Assembly (NCBI GenBank): GCA_008508345.1
Contig: QNGE01000951.1
Coordinates: 5,002 to 69,001 of the forward strand
Reading direction: 5' to 3'
DNA from: Paragonimus westermani
Lineage: Eukaryota; Platyhelminthes; Trematoda; Plagiorchiida; Troglotrematidae
Length of the DNA: 64,000 nt
A program made the position numbers and the translations under genes. This document shows positions 35,080 to 48,800 of the stretch, in pieces; position 1 is the stretch's first letter, and the number at the start of each line of letters is the position of its first letter. The notes under the pieces are model-generated. The model searched no databases, was not told where the DNA came from, and saw nothing but the letters and a program-made list of their open reading frames with translations.

Positions 35080-38000
35080 CTGTTTGAGTGCAAAATAGCC
35101 ATATACTGAATTGACTGTTTGATTTAGCACACACTACCAAATGCACAATAAACTGGAAAATATTCATGCCTCGTTTTCGCATGTTGCAGGAACAACCTAT
35201 TGATTCCTTTTCGGTATATGCCGCAAAAAACGAGTTGAGAACACGATTTGTTCTACAGCCAATTTTCATTCTGTCAGTATTCCTGAACAATGAACCAGAG
35301 TGTTAACTCACGTGACATTTATCTAACTGCAGAAACCCCCCACATTACAGTCTCATTATATTCACGGTGTCCCACATCTGGAAGTTTGCTCACAAAAACT
35401 CGTCTGATTCTGCGGATCCTCCGCATTCTCACTTTCCCAACTGTATATCCACACCCCCAACTAGGTCTCATTTCAAATCCATATTTACACTTACACATGC
35501 ATATTGTCCGTTCGTTATCCCCAATTTGCATGGTTTCTCATCCATCCAGAGATTACTGTCAACGAACAGATCGCAGAATTGCATCAATGATATTAATGAA
35601 CATCTTGGCGATTGAATATGTTATTGTTCGTCTGCTGAACATTCAACTTTCGAAGTGTGAAAGGCAGAAGCTTCACGTGAACTGAATTAACCCGAATATT
35701 TGATTTCACTGTAAACTTCTGAACTAAGTGCGAATAGTGTGACCAGGTACACTTTTGAACGATCATGTGTTTCTTACATAGATATGGACCATCATCATCT
35801 GAACCTATACTGTGTCTTCAGAATAATGAACTTGTCCAATTGCATGGATTACTGAACAGTGTAGGCAACCGTCACATGTGAATTGGGTTGCCACAGTGAG
35901 CGGATGCAAATGTGCCGTATGCTTTTACGGTGTCATGAGGCACTTGTGATGCACTGTGCGTGGGTTCGACTACACACCTGTTATCCTATACAGTTCAGAC
36001 GGATTTAGACCAGGTTGTGTGCGTGAGTGAATATGATCGGTTGACAGTCGGGTCAAACGGTAGGCTAACGCAGAATCCTCACAAGACTTTTGCAGACATA
36101 GGCGACTTATTCGTTTCCGCAGCTGGTGCGAAATTTCAATATTTACTAATATTCACCTGTTGAACTGCTTATAGTTTATACCTATGTATTAGCGGGGATA
36201 AACCATGTTTATGTTACGCGTGCTCATTCTTGATAGCATTTCAAGTACATTTGCGACTTTTTGATACGTATGAATGCATCAGAAATATTTTATGATATTA
36301 TTGGAATTCCGTATGATTTTGTCATAATTTGTCTCTGATGAAATCGGCCCCTGCCTTTGGGTAACCAAATTTTATCGACTGCGATTTTTTCTATCAACCT
36401 TTCTCATAAGTGAATTGAATACCACTCACGTTTTACCAAACACATGACGTTTAGCAAAACATTCTAGACAGCAAGTTTCAAAATCTAGTTCCTTACTGAT
36501 GGTTCGCGATTTGTGGAGCGCACCAGCAGTTCATTGGTCGTGTTAGGGCTAAGAGCAGAACTCAGGCCACGATCTGCTGAGAGTGAGTGAACAAACAGCC
36601 GCACCAGTTAATCCGAACGAACGAAGTGTCAAGTCGGAAACTTCAACCATATTTGTTTGTGAGTAGTACTCAAGTTACACGGTCGTCTCTACAATGAGAT
36701 AAATTCATTCGACCGGACTTTCCAGCAAATCTTCTTTGGTAGCCACACTGGATCGGAGTTTCATTCTTCCTTGAGCCCACACGCATTCTTCTTACGATTT
36801 GGATCTGAACTCGCGCCATATTTACAGGTAGCAACCATGTGTATCGCTGTGACAACCAAGTGATTTATCGCTGGCAAGCATGGCCGCAAATGTGAACGCG
36901 ATAAAACAGTCGTTTCCATTGTGAGGAGGATGACGCAATGGTATAACCTGAGTTCGACTTGCACTATGACTAACGGTTTCTGATAAGAGCAGAATTATGT
37001 GTTGGTACTTTTTGCGAAAGCAGCTGGTTGCAAAATCCACCTGAAAGCAAAAGCGCCGATCAAATATTGATTTTATTCGATCTAGTATCAACGAAGTCCC
37101 GAACTGTTCAAAGGTAATCCGGAAATGTTGATTGCGGAAAAACAATCGTTTCAAAGTGAACTCAAGCAACATTATTCATAAGCGAACATCCGAGTGATCT
37201 TGAAATAACTTTGAATAACACTGCTAAGTTTCGTTGTCACACAAATCACATAAATGATCGAACACAATGTAATCGGTTAAACTCCCCGCCTTTGAAATGC
37301 GAGACTAAATATATATATTTGTTGTACAAGGGTCCGGAGACGTTCATAAGACTAAATTTTATGGAAAATCTGAGAAACTGCTTAGCTATGGTAGAGCAGA
37401 ATGTCAACTAACAACTTGAACTACGTACGATTGGCGTTCACATGTTACATACTAGTAACAATAACTACTAAAACATTTACGTGGCGAAATGCAGAATAGC
37501 TTTTCTAGTCAGAATGTAAAACTGTTGGTTCACTTACCTAAGTTGATGACAATTAGATTTTCCACGAGGTAGCCCGTTGAATTTCACTGGCCGATTGTGC
37601 AGCGCCTAATATTAACTACATGTAAGCATATGAAATAGGAATTCAACAGCGTACAACTAACAAGTAACTCATGGAATCTCAAAGAACAAACAGTAGCCTC
37701 GGTTTCGGTTTAGATTGCTATTATATTTTAGAACAAATACGTTCTCTCATTGAACACAAGGAAATTTTAAAGAAGCGGGAATTATATATGCGTGATGGTT
37801 AAGATAGGCAGATTTTAACTAGTTCGTATGTGATCTGTAAGAAATTGCATAACACTCAGCACATCTCTCATCCAGATGAAAATTTCAGCAGTCTGCTTTC
37901 AAAAATAAGCAGTAGACATAAGTGTTGCTTTTGTTAAACCTTAACAACACTACGTGTCCTTGCCACTGATTGGACTAGAGCTCCCGCCTACGCCTTTTCC

Positions 38001-40001
38001 AACTAAATTAACGATGGCTTCACTGTCTGACGCTACTGTGGATTCCTTTCCAAACGTGTTGACTGTTACGCGATGGACCGTCACCCGAGCCTTCATACAG
38101 TACAGCTAGAAGACAAGTAGTCAATACGTCTAAAAATGAAGATTCATCATTCGTATACGCGAGTGACACAAAATATTTTGATAATTCATCTGTTTCTTCA
38201 GGATTCAGGTTGCATGCGGCGCAAAAATTTTATCCACTATAGGCTTTACCCCAGATTTTAAGCTTTTTACTACTCATCAACGTCTACTGTAACATTCAGT
38301 CTTTGAAGCCGTCTACCCCACATACTCCCAGTTGGCGTACTCAACTTGCTTAGCGTATGTTAAGTAACGGGGCGTTTCGTTGACATAGGATGGAAATCAG
38401 CCACAACTTACCGCAGCATTTGTATTCCATTTGAACGTAGTCAGCCTCTTTCCAGAAGGAAAACTGATCCCAGTTTAGATCCAGTTAAAGGTCACCAGCA
38501 GGGCATATCTTTGCCATAGACAAGGTTAGAACTCCGGTCATGTTGACCATTGTCTAATCAGCCTCACATAAAACATGAGCAAATTATCATATACAAACCA
38601 CACGCCTGTGCACAGTGCTCAGATTGCCCGATCGCCTCGGAGGAGTACACTATCTCTCTGGTTAACTCTAGTTGATGACCCCATGTCTGGAACTTCTCCA
38701 CTAACTGGGGCCACGGAATTCATTGAACTAGCTAAGAGATATTTTGATTATTGATGGGAGGAACAGAATTTTGATTTATATAAGTCAAACAGCGCTCGTA
38801 GATTTTTACAAATATCGCAGTCGCACAGGCTTTTTAATCTGCCTCCTTTGAAAAGAAGCACAGTAGTCTTATTGGAACTCATGTGCAACGCGTGTTCTGC
38901 GCACTGGCGATATTTGCCCTGCTGCCACCGTCTCGTTGTGAAACCACATAAATTGCTATGTCACTTACCTTACATTAGAACAGACGGAAATAACAGACCT
39001 AATCGCCCATCCACGATCACTTGGTAATCTTCTGAAACATCAGGCGAAATAAAGTTGCAGTGACTGTACTGGAGATATTCGACCTAAAATGTCCTTTGAA
39101 GTAATCGAAAATTTATGAGGGCTACACAACACGTACATCGTTTTATTTAGGTGGACCGGGGCGTAAGGATGCTGTCTGATATCCGATCGAAAAAGTTGTA
39201 TTCAGTTCATATTAGAAAGAACCTCATGCGCAAATCAGTAAGGTACAATTCTGGACAGTTCGAAAGCCTACAATATTGCTAGGCGGACTGCAATTTCTCC
39301 AAAAGTCGAGTTATCAAATTGCTTTCTGCACAACGAACGGTTAAATTTCATATACCATTATTGGACCGTCGACTTTGTTACGTGTCCAGTCGCTTGATCC
39401 AAAACAGAGAACTGAGAAGTGGTACGGTAACGCCGTTTATTGGAAGGGCGAGACAAAACTAGACCACAGAGGTTCTGAATTTATAGGACGAAACGACTAC
39501 TTTATATGGCCGACAAACACAGAGCAAATTAAATGAAACAGTCATATATGACCGTCACGGTGTCAGGAAAAATCATGTTACAGAGGGCATCAGAAAGCAA
39601 CGTGAGAAAATTAGGATAGCACACTGGCGTTCGACCGCACGGCTGCAATTTTATTGGCTGAGTGGGACCATGAAACCGCCCACAACCATTCCATCCGAGC
39701 TGGGCCGGTCGATTGAAGTGGTGTGATGTGTCCTGGCTGTTTCCTTGGGAGATGCGCCGTCTAACAGTCATCTCCACATGTTCAGTAGCAATGAAAGCAC
39801 AAAAATTTCACGAGGAGCAGTAGCTGACGTAAGAATAGAAACACCAGATTTTGGAATGACTGGTATACAAGCGAATTATGAATAATTAAAAACCTGTTAG
39901 GAGGTCAGAAGTTTATCGAGGCCACCTGACAGTGAAGAATTTGACGGTTGAGCACGATCGGGCAGATAGAATTACTGATATAACGCGGAACGACCGAGCG
40001 G
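35080..40001. other. No firm gene
   Basis: Overlapping open frames on the minus strand at 36670-37172 are somewhat protein-like but have no recognisable domain or clean splice borders. The rest holds short frames only. No RNA gene or long repeat was seen. Confidence 0.4.
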
Positions 40002-40253
40002 ATGCAATCAATCTGTAACGATCTCTTCGAAAATGTTATATCACGGAGAGACAGGGCGAACACAATTGAACTGGAACGATTCCTACGACGTAATGATAGT
40101 GTACGCTTTGCTGTAACCCCGAAGCAGATTACGAAGGAAAAACACTGGTCTCCAGAAAGAGAGCGTTTACTGTCGCAATCCGAATACAAATTACAAACGC
40201 AGGTGTTGAGTATTGATAGCTCGTCAAGCGACCTTGTGAATAATGTTCAATGA
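40002..40253 (+). CDS. Candidate coding segment, product unknown
   Basis: 83 codons from an ATG. The translation is rich in charged residues and polar helices (RRDRANTIELERFLRRNDSV, then KQITKEKHWSPERERLLSQS) and ends in a serine-rich tail before TGA. A donor-like CAG|GTGTTG occurs near 40200 and acceptor-like AG sites near 40055. It could be an internal exon or a short frame. An antisense open frame covers part of the same DNA and looks less protein-like. No family was recognised. Confidence 0.38.
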   Translation: MQSICNDLFENVISRRDRANTIELERFLRRNDSVRFAVTPKQITKEKHWSPERERLLSQSEYKLQTQVLSIDSSSSDLVNNVQ

Positions 40254-43200
40254 AAAGCATAGAAAGCACCCTAGGTCATGAACCAGCACATTAGCGTCCA
40301 GTATGTAAATCGGCGTAAGAAATAGAAATGATGGTGCAATAGAGGAATTCGAATTTACGAAAGTAATGGATGTTCATTACCGGTTAAGTGGACAATTTTT
40401 GAGGTATTTAACATCCCCAACAATTACAGAGAAAAATGTTTAGAGTAGATATCAAACAGGAGGCTGAAGTTTATCCCAAAAGTTTCGGGAAATTGCTAAC
40501 ACGATTTCAAATGGGAGTAAAACAGTAGCATTTTCATTATTGATGTGTGTTCAGGGGATATGAATGGATAATACAGGAATAGTATATTGATCCCACCAAC
40601 TCAAAAAATGTTCACAAGACTGACGGTCGAGTGAGAGAGAGAGATTCGGCTTGTAACGTCGAGGTTTGCTAGCTCGTTTATCTATTCAGACCAACCTTAC
40701 CTAATTAGTCACGAGTCGGACTGGCCGTGGAGTTAGGCTAGTTTGAGTGCCAGCATTATAAAATATTAAAATAAGGTAGATTAATAGCATGTGAGCATTT
40801 AAAAATTAAGCTCATCTAAGGCCGTTTTATCGGGTCAGAAGTTTCACAGATCCGTTCAACCATTTTGATCCTTTCTTCACAAGACCATCGAAAAAATAAC
40901 TGAGAAAGACATACATAACGGTGAAGCGAACTGATTTAAATAACTCTTGAACTGAGATGGCAATAGATAAAACATAATTCCAAACGGACTACATAAAAAC
41001 GAGTTTGCCGATTTTTACGGGACAGTATCTGACGTAGGGGGAACAGCGCGTGTTTTACCATCAGTGAGCTAAGCCTGGATGTGATTATTTAAGAATGGAT
41101 ACAGCTTTGTCTTAAAATATGATGTTTTCGGTGGGAGACCGTTGTCCGCTCAGTGGTGATGAAGAGGAGAGCGGAGATTTCTTAAATAACGGAGAATTTG
41201 CCAGTGTTGGTAAAAGGGTGACATTATGGAAAAACAAACTTGTCGGTCATAGCATATCTCATTATTTGGACGATGCGTTCGTTCATTGGTGAACTGAGTC
41301 ATGGCCAAACTGAACATCAGATTCACCCGTGCTCAGGAACCGGAGCGACGTTATTTTGGTGTGTGGGTGAAACGTATTCAAGCCAGTAACCAGTTGTGGA
41401 CGGTTGAAACAAAACTAGTGATTTGTGGAATATTATTCGGAGGACTGGACGCTTGAGTGGATAATGTTCGCCCTCAAGGCGTTGAAATCCAAAGACTAAC
41501 AAAAGGATTTTGTCAGATTGAGTGGTATTTTAGTAATTTGCGGTTCGTTATGAGGTTGTGTTACAATTCCTGGTGAAGTGTAAAAGGTAGGTTGTTTGGG
41601 TAATACTCCCGGCAATAAATTCTACACAGCAGGTTGCTTCTTAAAGTAGTTACGATTGATAGGTAATAGTTGTGCCGTTGTATTTAATATGGTATATTTC
41701 ACTATACATGTATTAGCAGCTACATAATGAACTCCCACTGTCCTTTGGAAAAGAAAACTCTAGATGGACATTTACACCCTCTTGCTCTTTGCTTGCATCA
41801 AAGATTGTATCTGTAAATTTACGAGGCAAGACATCGTTTGCCGTTGACCAACAGCATCTGAATCTTCGAAAGTTGACGCGTTTTTCCTAATTATGCTCGT
41901 AGAAATGCACAAACCTGTTACACGCCTACAAGCCCTTTCTTTCTGCAAATACTAGTAACCTATGGCTTGACGGGAGGCGATGGGTGGACTTTTGAGTTGC
42001 GCTGCCCAACCGTTATCTGATATTTTAGTCCACCGGACGATTTGTCTTTTACCTCTCACAAAAATAAGACAGCCGGTATCATTCAAGTCGAATCACCTGT
42101 CAGCGCAATTCAGCGAAATCCTAGTGTTGGTAAGTTAAACCAGCAGTTTGCTGTGCTGGATATCCGGAAAAGAACTTCTGGATTACAGGCAAGAATGACG
42201 GACCATCTATAATTGTACTCTAGTGTGTGTATATAAGACATGTGATAGAGTACGTACTCTAGGTTCTAAAATGAGTGGGGCTATAGGAATCAGAAGTAAC
42301 TGTGACACGAAGTGCTTGACGTCCTAGGTGGAAAGGCTTTCCCTGACCATACAGGAATAAACACTGGCTGGAGATGGTTGACAACACACATTCGCGGCGT
42401 TAAATGTAGGTAGAGTTCGATGTTCGGTTACTTTGTTGTAGCGGAAACGAAAAGTCAGAACTGGAGAACGTGCTATCTGGAAAGGGATTAGTTTGGCTGT
42501 TTCAAACACACCGGTTACCGAGGGGCTCAGAAAGCCACCAACTAAAGAACCATGAGTTTAAATCTAAAATCAGACGCATCACTAGAACTTGATTCGAAAG
42601 TTGGACAAACTGACTGGAAAAGGGCAGATTTGGATCGACAAATGATATACGGTATCCAAAGTCGAACCTCCGAGGTGTTTTGCTATGTGCAACAGAAAAT
42701 GTCTTCTTGCTGCTCACGTTTTATCAGGCTGCAGTGAAGAGGTGTAGAGGTTTTGCGCGTCAAATGATAGAATATGAAACTGCTTACTAAGCGTCTATAA
42801 GAGGCTCGCTAAATGCTTGCACGGGAGGGAAGCGTAACGGACAAAAGACGATTAATTTTAAAACTGCATGGAACTTTCAGATAACGCTCTTACCGGTGCA
42901 CGGAACAGCGAATGATCTCACCGAATAAGGTTTCAATTCGCGTGAAAACAGTCCACTGACAACCAATCAATCTAATAGTAAAAACTGAAAGTTATTCTTC
43001 TCAGTTGGTTAAGGCTGATTAAAACTCGAGCAAATGCAAGACATTTCCAAGTGTGACGATTACATACGGAATTATGAATGGCCCGGTGCGCATTATCAAT
43101 CTCTACCGTTTGGTACGCGAATTGTTCAACGACAAGGAAAACTGTAATGTAACCTCTAAAATTTCACTACGGGGTAAATGTGTCGCTGCTGAACGCCTCA

Positions 43201-43684
43201 ACCGCACAGTTTGTTTGAATCTTGGATACTTTCTGTGTTGGAGTGGCACTTAACTTGGGATCCTAAACATCTGATTGCAGCGTAATTGCTTCCATAAACC
43301 GAGATCGTGGCCACAGAGGAATGCTAGTTTGAACAACGATGAGAGCGATAAACCGATCGTAAAGTAAGCCAAAATCAAATAAGAGTGAGTAACATTGAAA
43401 GTTCTGCAAATTATAGGAAGTGTCTACATGTGAATACGCAACACTGGGAGACAAAGATACTGCATATCAATCGATATATCGAGAAAACCAGTGTGGAGGT
43501 GCCCCTATAGGTGCACGCAGCATAACGCTGAAAACTTCCATTCACAGAAGCACTATAATCTAAAGAAAGCTCAAAGCGCTAAAGTGTGATTGAAACGTCA
43601 TGTCATGAAACAATCTTTTTGAGTTGTTTCTTTAAGCAACACGTTGCCCAAACACTTGGAACTTTAGTCATGAGAAGAAATGCG
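40254..43684. other. No recognisable gene
   Basis: Short frames only. 42552-42737 (+) and 43053-43253 (+) are mildly protein-like without domains or splice context. Confidence 0.4.
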
Positions 43685-43724
43685 TAGCAAACAAGCTCGT
43701 TTTCGGTGTTTCATTATCAGGCTA
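43685..43724 (-). ncRNA. Hammerhead ribozyme-like motif at PLE 3' end (core variant)
   Basis: In minus sense: stem I TAGC (43724-43721), CTGATAA, a short loop, GAA, helix III AAC/GTT, T at the cleavage position, then GCTA (43688-43685) closing stem I. The layout is that of a type I hammerhead. The G of CUGANGA is A here and stem II is reduced to about two pairs, so activity is doubtful. It lies about 165 bases 3' of the PLE remnant at 43890-44820 on the same strand. A related sequence is at 55088-55128. Confidence 0.6.
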
Positions 43725-43889
43725 AATAAATACAACACATTTATATAGGTTATATGGGGGTGGTAGATAACATATCACTAAAGCGAAAGATGTCAGTCAA
43801 CAGTTTATTTGTCTGGTTTGAGTCATGAAACTTAGTTACGTAACATTGGCCACGTGAGTTGTACGAATTCTGCGAGCGATGCATCACAT

Positions 43890-44820
43890 CTACGCAGTTA
43901 TTCTATCCTGGGTTTGCGTACACGACCATGGAAGATTCAACGTTTTGATTAGTCGTTTTTGAACGCACAATGGTGGTGAGTATAGGCGAATTGCGATGGC
44001 CTCTGCAATTGACAGTATACGACCCTTGACCTGTTTTGATTGTATCCCACATATTCGGTAGATTGGCCTGAACGATTCGGTCTGATTGATCAGATGATCT
44101 GACTCGATCAAATACGTGGCGACCGCAGACGAACAGAGCCTCATCGATCCTCGCGTCAACCACACCGGTTGGTGCTCCCGAATGCGTTCGGATAATCGCC
44201 GTGTTATGCGACCTATGTAGCTTGTTCCACAGGAACACGAAACGGTAAACACAAAAAGAGGCGGCATGAACAGGCAATATATCTTTCAACTGGGAGCGCA
44301 ATACTGGTGTGGACACAAACTGAACGCGTAGTTGAGCTGCGAAAAACGCCTTATTGATTGCTACACTAAGCTTCTTCGTTACGGTTTCAGCGACACCATC
44401 ACCCTTGAAGGGCAAGGAAATATAACACAGACTTTTGTCTGCAGTTTGTGGTTTATCTATCTCAGCGCTTGTTAACATATTTTTATGAATAAATTGCTCC
44501 GGATAGCCATTTTCAACGAGTGTATTAACTATAAACTGTCTTTCCTCTTCGATGCTGTCGTTCGAACATATTTTCGTGGCCCTATCTATCAGACATCGAA
44601 TTAGGCTTTTCTTTTGTTTTAGTGGTACAAAACTGTTGAAGTTTGTATGCTGACCCGTCCAGGTTGCCTTACGATACACCTTCCGTTGTATCGTGCCATC
44701 CTCGCGACGGGACATGGACACGTCTAGGAACGCTAGAACTTTTATGACCATTTCCGTAATTCTGTTCAGTTAAACAACAAATTTGCAACTGCGACTACGG
44801 GGAGAAAGGCTGATTACCCG
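43890..44820 (-). pseudogene. Penelope-like element: RT C-terminal part plus GIY-YIG endonuclease, one frameshift
   Basis: Two long frames overlap. The first (44751-about 44270) starts in the last RT motif (KVLAFLDVSMSRREDGT), then RKVYRKATWTGQHTNFNSFV, LPFKGDGVAETVTKKLSVAI and AAQLRVQFVSTPVL, the PLE thumb. The second (44267-43890) has the nuclease: CSCGTSYIGRITRRLSERI then REH, with tyrosine, glycine and arginine of the GIY-YIG core intact. It then gives AVATYLIESDHLI and the terminal PPLCVQKRLIKTLNLPW. A frameshift near 44270 joins them. The finger, palm and YxDD motif are absent (5'-truncated). This is the best-preserved PLE in the window and the same subfamily as 49522-50650. Confidence 0.92.
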
Positions 44821-47222
44821 GGCGACTGGTAACGACAGCTATAACGTCTACCTTTATTTGTAACCCTAACACACATGAGGCAACCGTGTTGACGTGTGTC
44901 CAACTGGTATCGCATTAGACAAAACTGATGTATCGTATACAAACGCCAAGCCGCAATCGCTTGTGAACACTGTTAAGGTAGTTCGATCACTTTAACTGTT
45001 CCATGAATTTTAATCGATGACTCCACCAAAAGCACTTCCTCTAAATTGAAATCGCACGTAACACTAAATTAGTTGAGGAGTATTCTGATTACCGGCAAAC
45101 AGTGTCTGGGTGAGCGCTAGGGAATAGCCACCAGAGCACAACCTGGGTCTAAATTCTGTGTGAAAAATTCACCTGATACGTAAACTGTAATCAGGTGAAT
45201 GAAGCTCAGTTATTTTTATCCCAAATCCACTGTCGTCTACTAGTATATTTATCAAACACTAAATGTACAGTGAGTATCCGCATGATAGGCTGGCATCCGT
45301 TACAATCGATTTCGATTGAATAGCTCAGTGATCTATTTGTTTTGATCGGAAGTGTCTGCAGCTACAAAATAGGGCTTTCAGTATTTATGTTTATCATAAA
45401 TGATACATAAATTAACTATCTTCCGTAGAACTGATTCAGTGAAACGCAGGATTTTGATGGATAGAATAATCTTCACAATGTCATGATAACACATAATAGG
45501 GGAATGGTTGGTTCAACTACATTTACACGAATACGGAATGTCAACAGAAATGAATGCAGATTTTTCCAGAAATCATCCACTGCTGACACTGTCATTGACG
45601 ACTGTGATAGAACGTTCTGGATTTCACCTACCCTAACATAAGAGGCATATCCAAAAAGATGAACTGGCCGTTTTTGTTTTCACATCATCACACCTTTCAT
45701 GTGAAAATCCTTCTTTCATCTCGATTGTGTTCGTTTTATGACATCATCGCAAATCAACAATTCAGAGTTGGCCGAAATAAATGATCTGAGCAAGTAAAGC
45801 AACTACACTCAGCTGAAACAGAATTCCCGTCCAATTGCTTATGTTCACCCATTGTACAGAGGGTGTTTGTGGAACTACTTGTCTCGACCGTCCGTCAAAT
45901 AAATCACACGGAATTTAAACGGCGTGGGATAAGCAAATGTGGATAGTACCATTCTCTTACATGTATGTCTAGTTCATTCTGTCATTTTTGCACACACTTA
46001 GTCGACTTCAATGGGGGGGTGCATCCGCTGGCCTGTTCCTGTTAGCAGTTGCCCATCTCAGGTTGATAGGATTCAATCTGTGAATCGGTCTTGCCACTGA
46101 GTTCGCTGTGAAATTTACGTTTCAATTACGGACTGTTTCCCACACACTTTTTAAGGGATTGAAGTGACTGCAACCCACGTCAGAATACCTTAGAAGCAGC
46201 TCTCAATATGTTGATCAATATGTTGATCAATATCTCATTACTCAATGTCAGCCAGAACCTCAGTAAGCAGTAAATCGTGAAAAATATACTTGGTCCTAAG
46301 GCAAATGGGAACGATTGTGGAAACCAATCTAAATGGCACAATCTAAGTCTACCCATCTTTGCCAGACAGGCCTTATCGGAAACGAGGCGAAAAATTAAAT
46401 AGTGCAGGAATTGTTGGTTTTGAATTAATCAAACGAACCTCGACAAACAAATTCAATAACCATATGAGACTAAGTCAATGTGACTTCTCAGACATATCTA
46501 CTTTAAATCAAAACCAAAGTTGAAATAACTCTTAGTAAGACAAATCTTCAGTGGAATGAACTTGACTAGACATGCTAGCATGATCTCTGTTTAGACTGAT
46601 TTCACTGCATCTTTTCAGGTAAGTAACGTGAAAATAAATTCAGAAAATGTGTATCAAAAACTCACCCACTCAAGTCACTTAATGTTCTAGGAACGAAAAA
46701 TCCGTAAGTACTACCATGATAATGCTAATTTAACGGACAGCTCCTCTAGGTCAAATGACAATGACTTCGTCCTTGTAATGATGACTGTCTCAACAAAGTG
46801 CGGTAAGCCAGGAGAATGTACGATCTACGGTGTAACTACGAAATATTGCTATATTGCAGAGCTGATTACACCGTAAAAGGCTTAATCACCCGAACATCCA
46901 TTTTTTCATGGCAGAGTTTATGGTAGGCTATTTTGTCTCGGTTAGACGAGAGTGGAGTGTGTTAAGAAGCCATTTTAGTCGTTCATGAAAAATTTGCGCA
47001 TACGACACAGTCGATGAGGAAAACCGGTATCATAAAAGCATAGTAAAGTTAAATTAAACAGACCGCAAGTGGTGAGTAGTAGAGAGCTTGGTTTTCGTAT
47101 GGACTGAAGATCAATCTCAACTGATCGCAGCTGTTCCATTCCTCTAGATTTTCAGAAAGAAGACGCTAGTCTAGAGATTCACTCCTGTTAGATCTCGTCA
47201 GTAACGCATGTTATTATCATAG
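44821..47222. other. No recognisable gene
   Basis: No long open frame. A 14-base near-perfect tandem (TGTTGATCAATA type, about two and a half copies) lies at 46204-46235. Confidence 0.45.
46204..46235 (+). repeat. Short tandem repeat
   Basis: TCAATATGTTGA repeated head to tail, about 2.5 copies. Confidence 0.7.
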
Positions 47223-47288
47223 AGGTGATTAGAACTTGGAACACGCTTTCGTGAGACAACCATTTTGACCACTGCGCCATTACCCCCA
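47223..47288 (-). repeat. tRNA-derived SINE head
   Basis: In minus sense TGGCGCAGTGG fits the box A consensus exactly. A box-B-like AAGTTCTAATCACC lies about 40 bases on. The intervening TTGTCTCACGAAAGCGTG could form an anticodon-arm-like hairpin. The 3' stem is poor. Confidence 0.55.
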
Positions 47289-47739
47289 CATTAGGCACGA
47301 CTGAATCCTCGTATGTGAGCACTCAGGCACCATCGGTCGTGAGTAATGTTCAGGTTGTCGGGTCGCCTCTGAGCGAAGTTTGCGTTTAATGCTTCTTTCT
47401 GAAAATCAGTGGGAAATTAGTGGGAATACGACAAGTACGGTCATGGGTGGGTGATGTGTAATTTGTTTAAGAACCGCATAGTAACAATCAGCCCGGCTAT
47501 TTAAGTCAGTCCACAGCGCCAGCCATTCAAACGAGATAAAATCCGCTTGTTCTTAGAGAAACTGTTACTTTGTATTGTTCATTGAGTAAATAACTCCCTT
47601 GAGTCTAAAAAGCACTTTCGTCCATGTGGATTCAATCGTCGCAGTAAGTAGCGGGAAAGACAACATCGAGACATCGAGAACAGTCAAGTTGATATCGGAG
47701 TTATAAGTAAAAACTTGACAGAACTGTTACCATTTTGCG

Positions 47740-48800
47740 CACACAATATTCATTTTCGGTTTACTAGAAATTTATACAGGTGGACAAATGGAGCAGTAGT
47801 GGGTTCATCTCTATGCCCACTAACAGCATATGGACAAACTATAGACCGCTGAACTCAATCATAATGTAACTAACTAAGTGTAAGCCTTGTAACAGTTGTG
47901 TGGATGACATTGTTTGTCTTGTTCCAAAACATGGTCCCCAGGTCATAGTAATTGCGTTCAACAAATCACACTCGAATATAAATTTCGTTATCGAGTTAGA
48001 GCCTTATTAAAGATTTTCATTCATAGACGTCAGTTTGTTTCAGTGATCAGGTGGGACACTTCAAAAATCCATTCACGGATAAAAGAGATAGACTGACCAA
48101 CACACGTATTTTTACAGTTGTGTCTCACTGAAGTACGAAAGAAACTTGCATGTTGTCTGTTGAACAGACCGTTAGTGTTCTGCACACCGGAATCTACCAG
48201 GAAGGAAGGAATTTTTGAGAAATACTCACTGGGATTAAGTATCAAGAGAGATTCATGGATAAAATGTGCGTTTCGGTACGAAACTTGAACTCGTTCAAAC
48301 AGCAGAGAAGAAAATCGATTTTCGTCTGCCTCTCATACACGAGTGAGATTAACGGTAAAGTGATTAGCCGTAGACTTTTCAACGCGATTGATAACGTCTA
48401 CTGTCAACAAGAGTTGTCGTGTCATTTGATACCTGCCCGGTATTGGTGCCACGTCTCAAGGAGGGTTTGTCCAAATTCTTTTCCACTGTATCTATTGTCT
48501 CACCTTTTGTTGTCAAGCTTGTTATGCTGGCAGAACCACAAGGCGGCTATCGGCTGCATCTGCCGAAACGGCCTCGCATCGATTCTAGGAAGCCTACATC
48601 CAATACGATCGGCCCTTGCCTAACTGACACTGGCCATCAAGCAGATCCGGTTGAAGCGTGCAGATTCATCTGCAAGATTCGTCAAGCAAACTTCGGTGCT
48701 GTGAGAATGCGACTGTGATCAACGGGCTTGGCTATTGCAGTCAGACTTTTGTGTCTGTGAGCCAAAGATTTCGTTGCATTCCCTGGCAGATGGTGTCACA
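47740..48800 (+). pseudogene. Penelope-like element: RT and GIY-YIG, heavily frameshifted
   Basis: Successive PLE motifs can be followed through three frames: LYRWTNGAVVGSSLCPLTA (about 47775-47830, the RT QTDGVAMGSPLGP block), CVDDIVCLV (near 47899-47925, catalytic box with C for Y), RFSFIDVSL (near 48013-48040, last palm aspartate), SFKQQRRKSIFVCLSYTSEI and SRRLFNAIDNVYCQQELSC (48285-48420, thumb), a degraded nuclease (AAIGCICRNGLASILGS near 48540-48590), and TDTGHQADPVEACRFICKIR then LAIAVRLLCL (48620-48755). Stops and shifts are frequent, so it is long dead. It is the longest PLE in the window and converges on the next one. Confidence 0.82.

Noticed and set aside
36330..36375. CTGATGAAATCGG hammerhead lookalike
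   Set aside because: No GAA element or closing stem follows.
36900..36965. tRNA-like GACGCAATGG and GAGTTCGACTTGC
   Set aside because: The boxes are too close together for a tRNA or SINE head.
48030..48245. 71-codon minus-strand open frame
   Set aside because: Antisense to the PLE RT motifs read on the plus strand.
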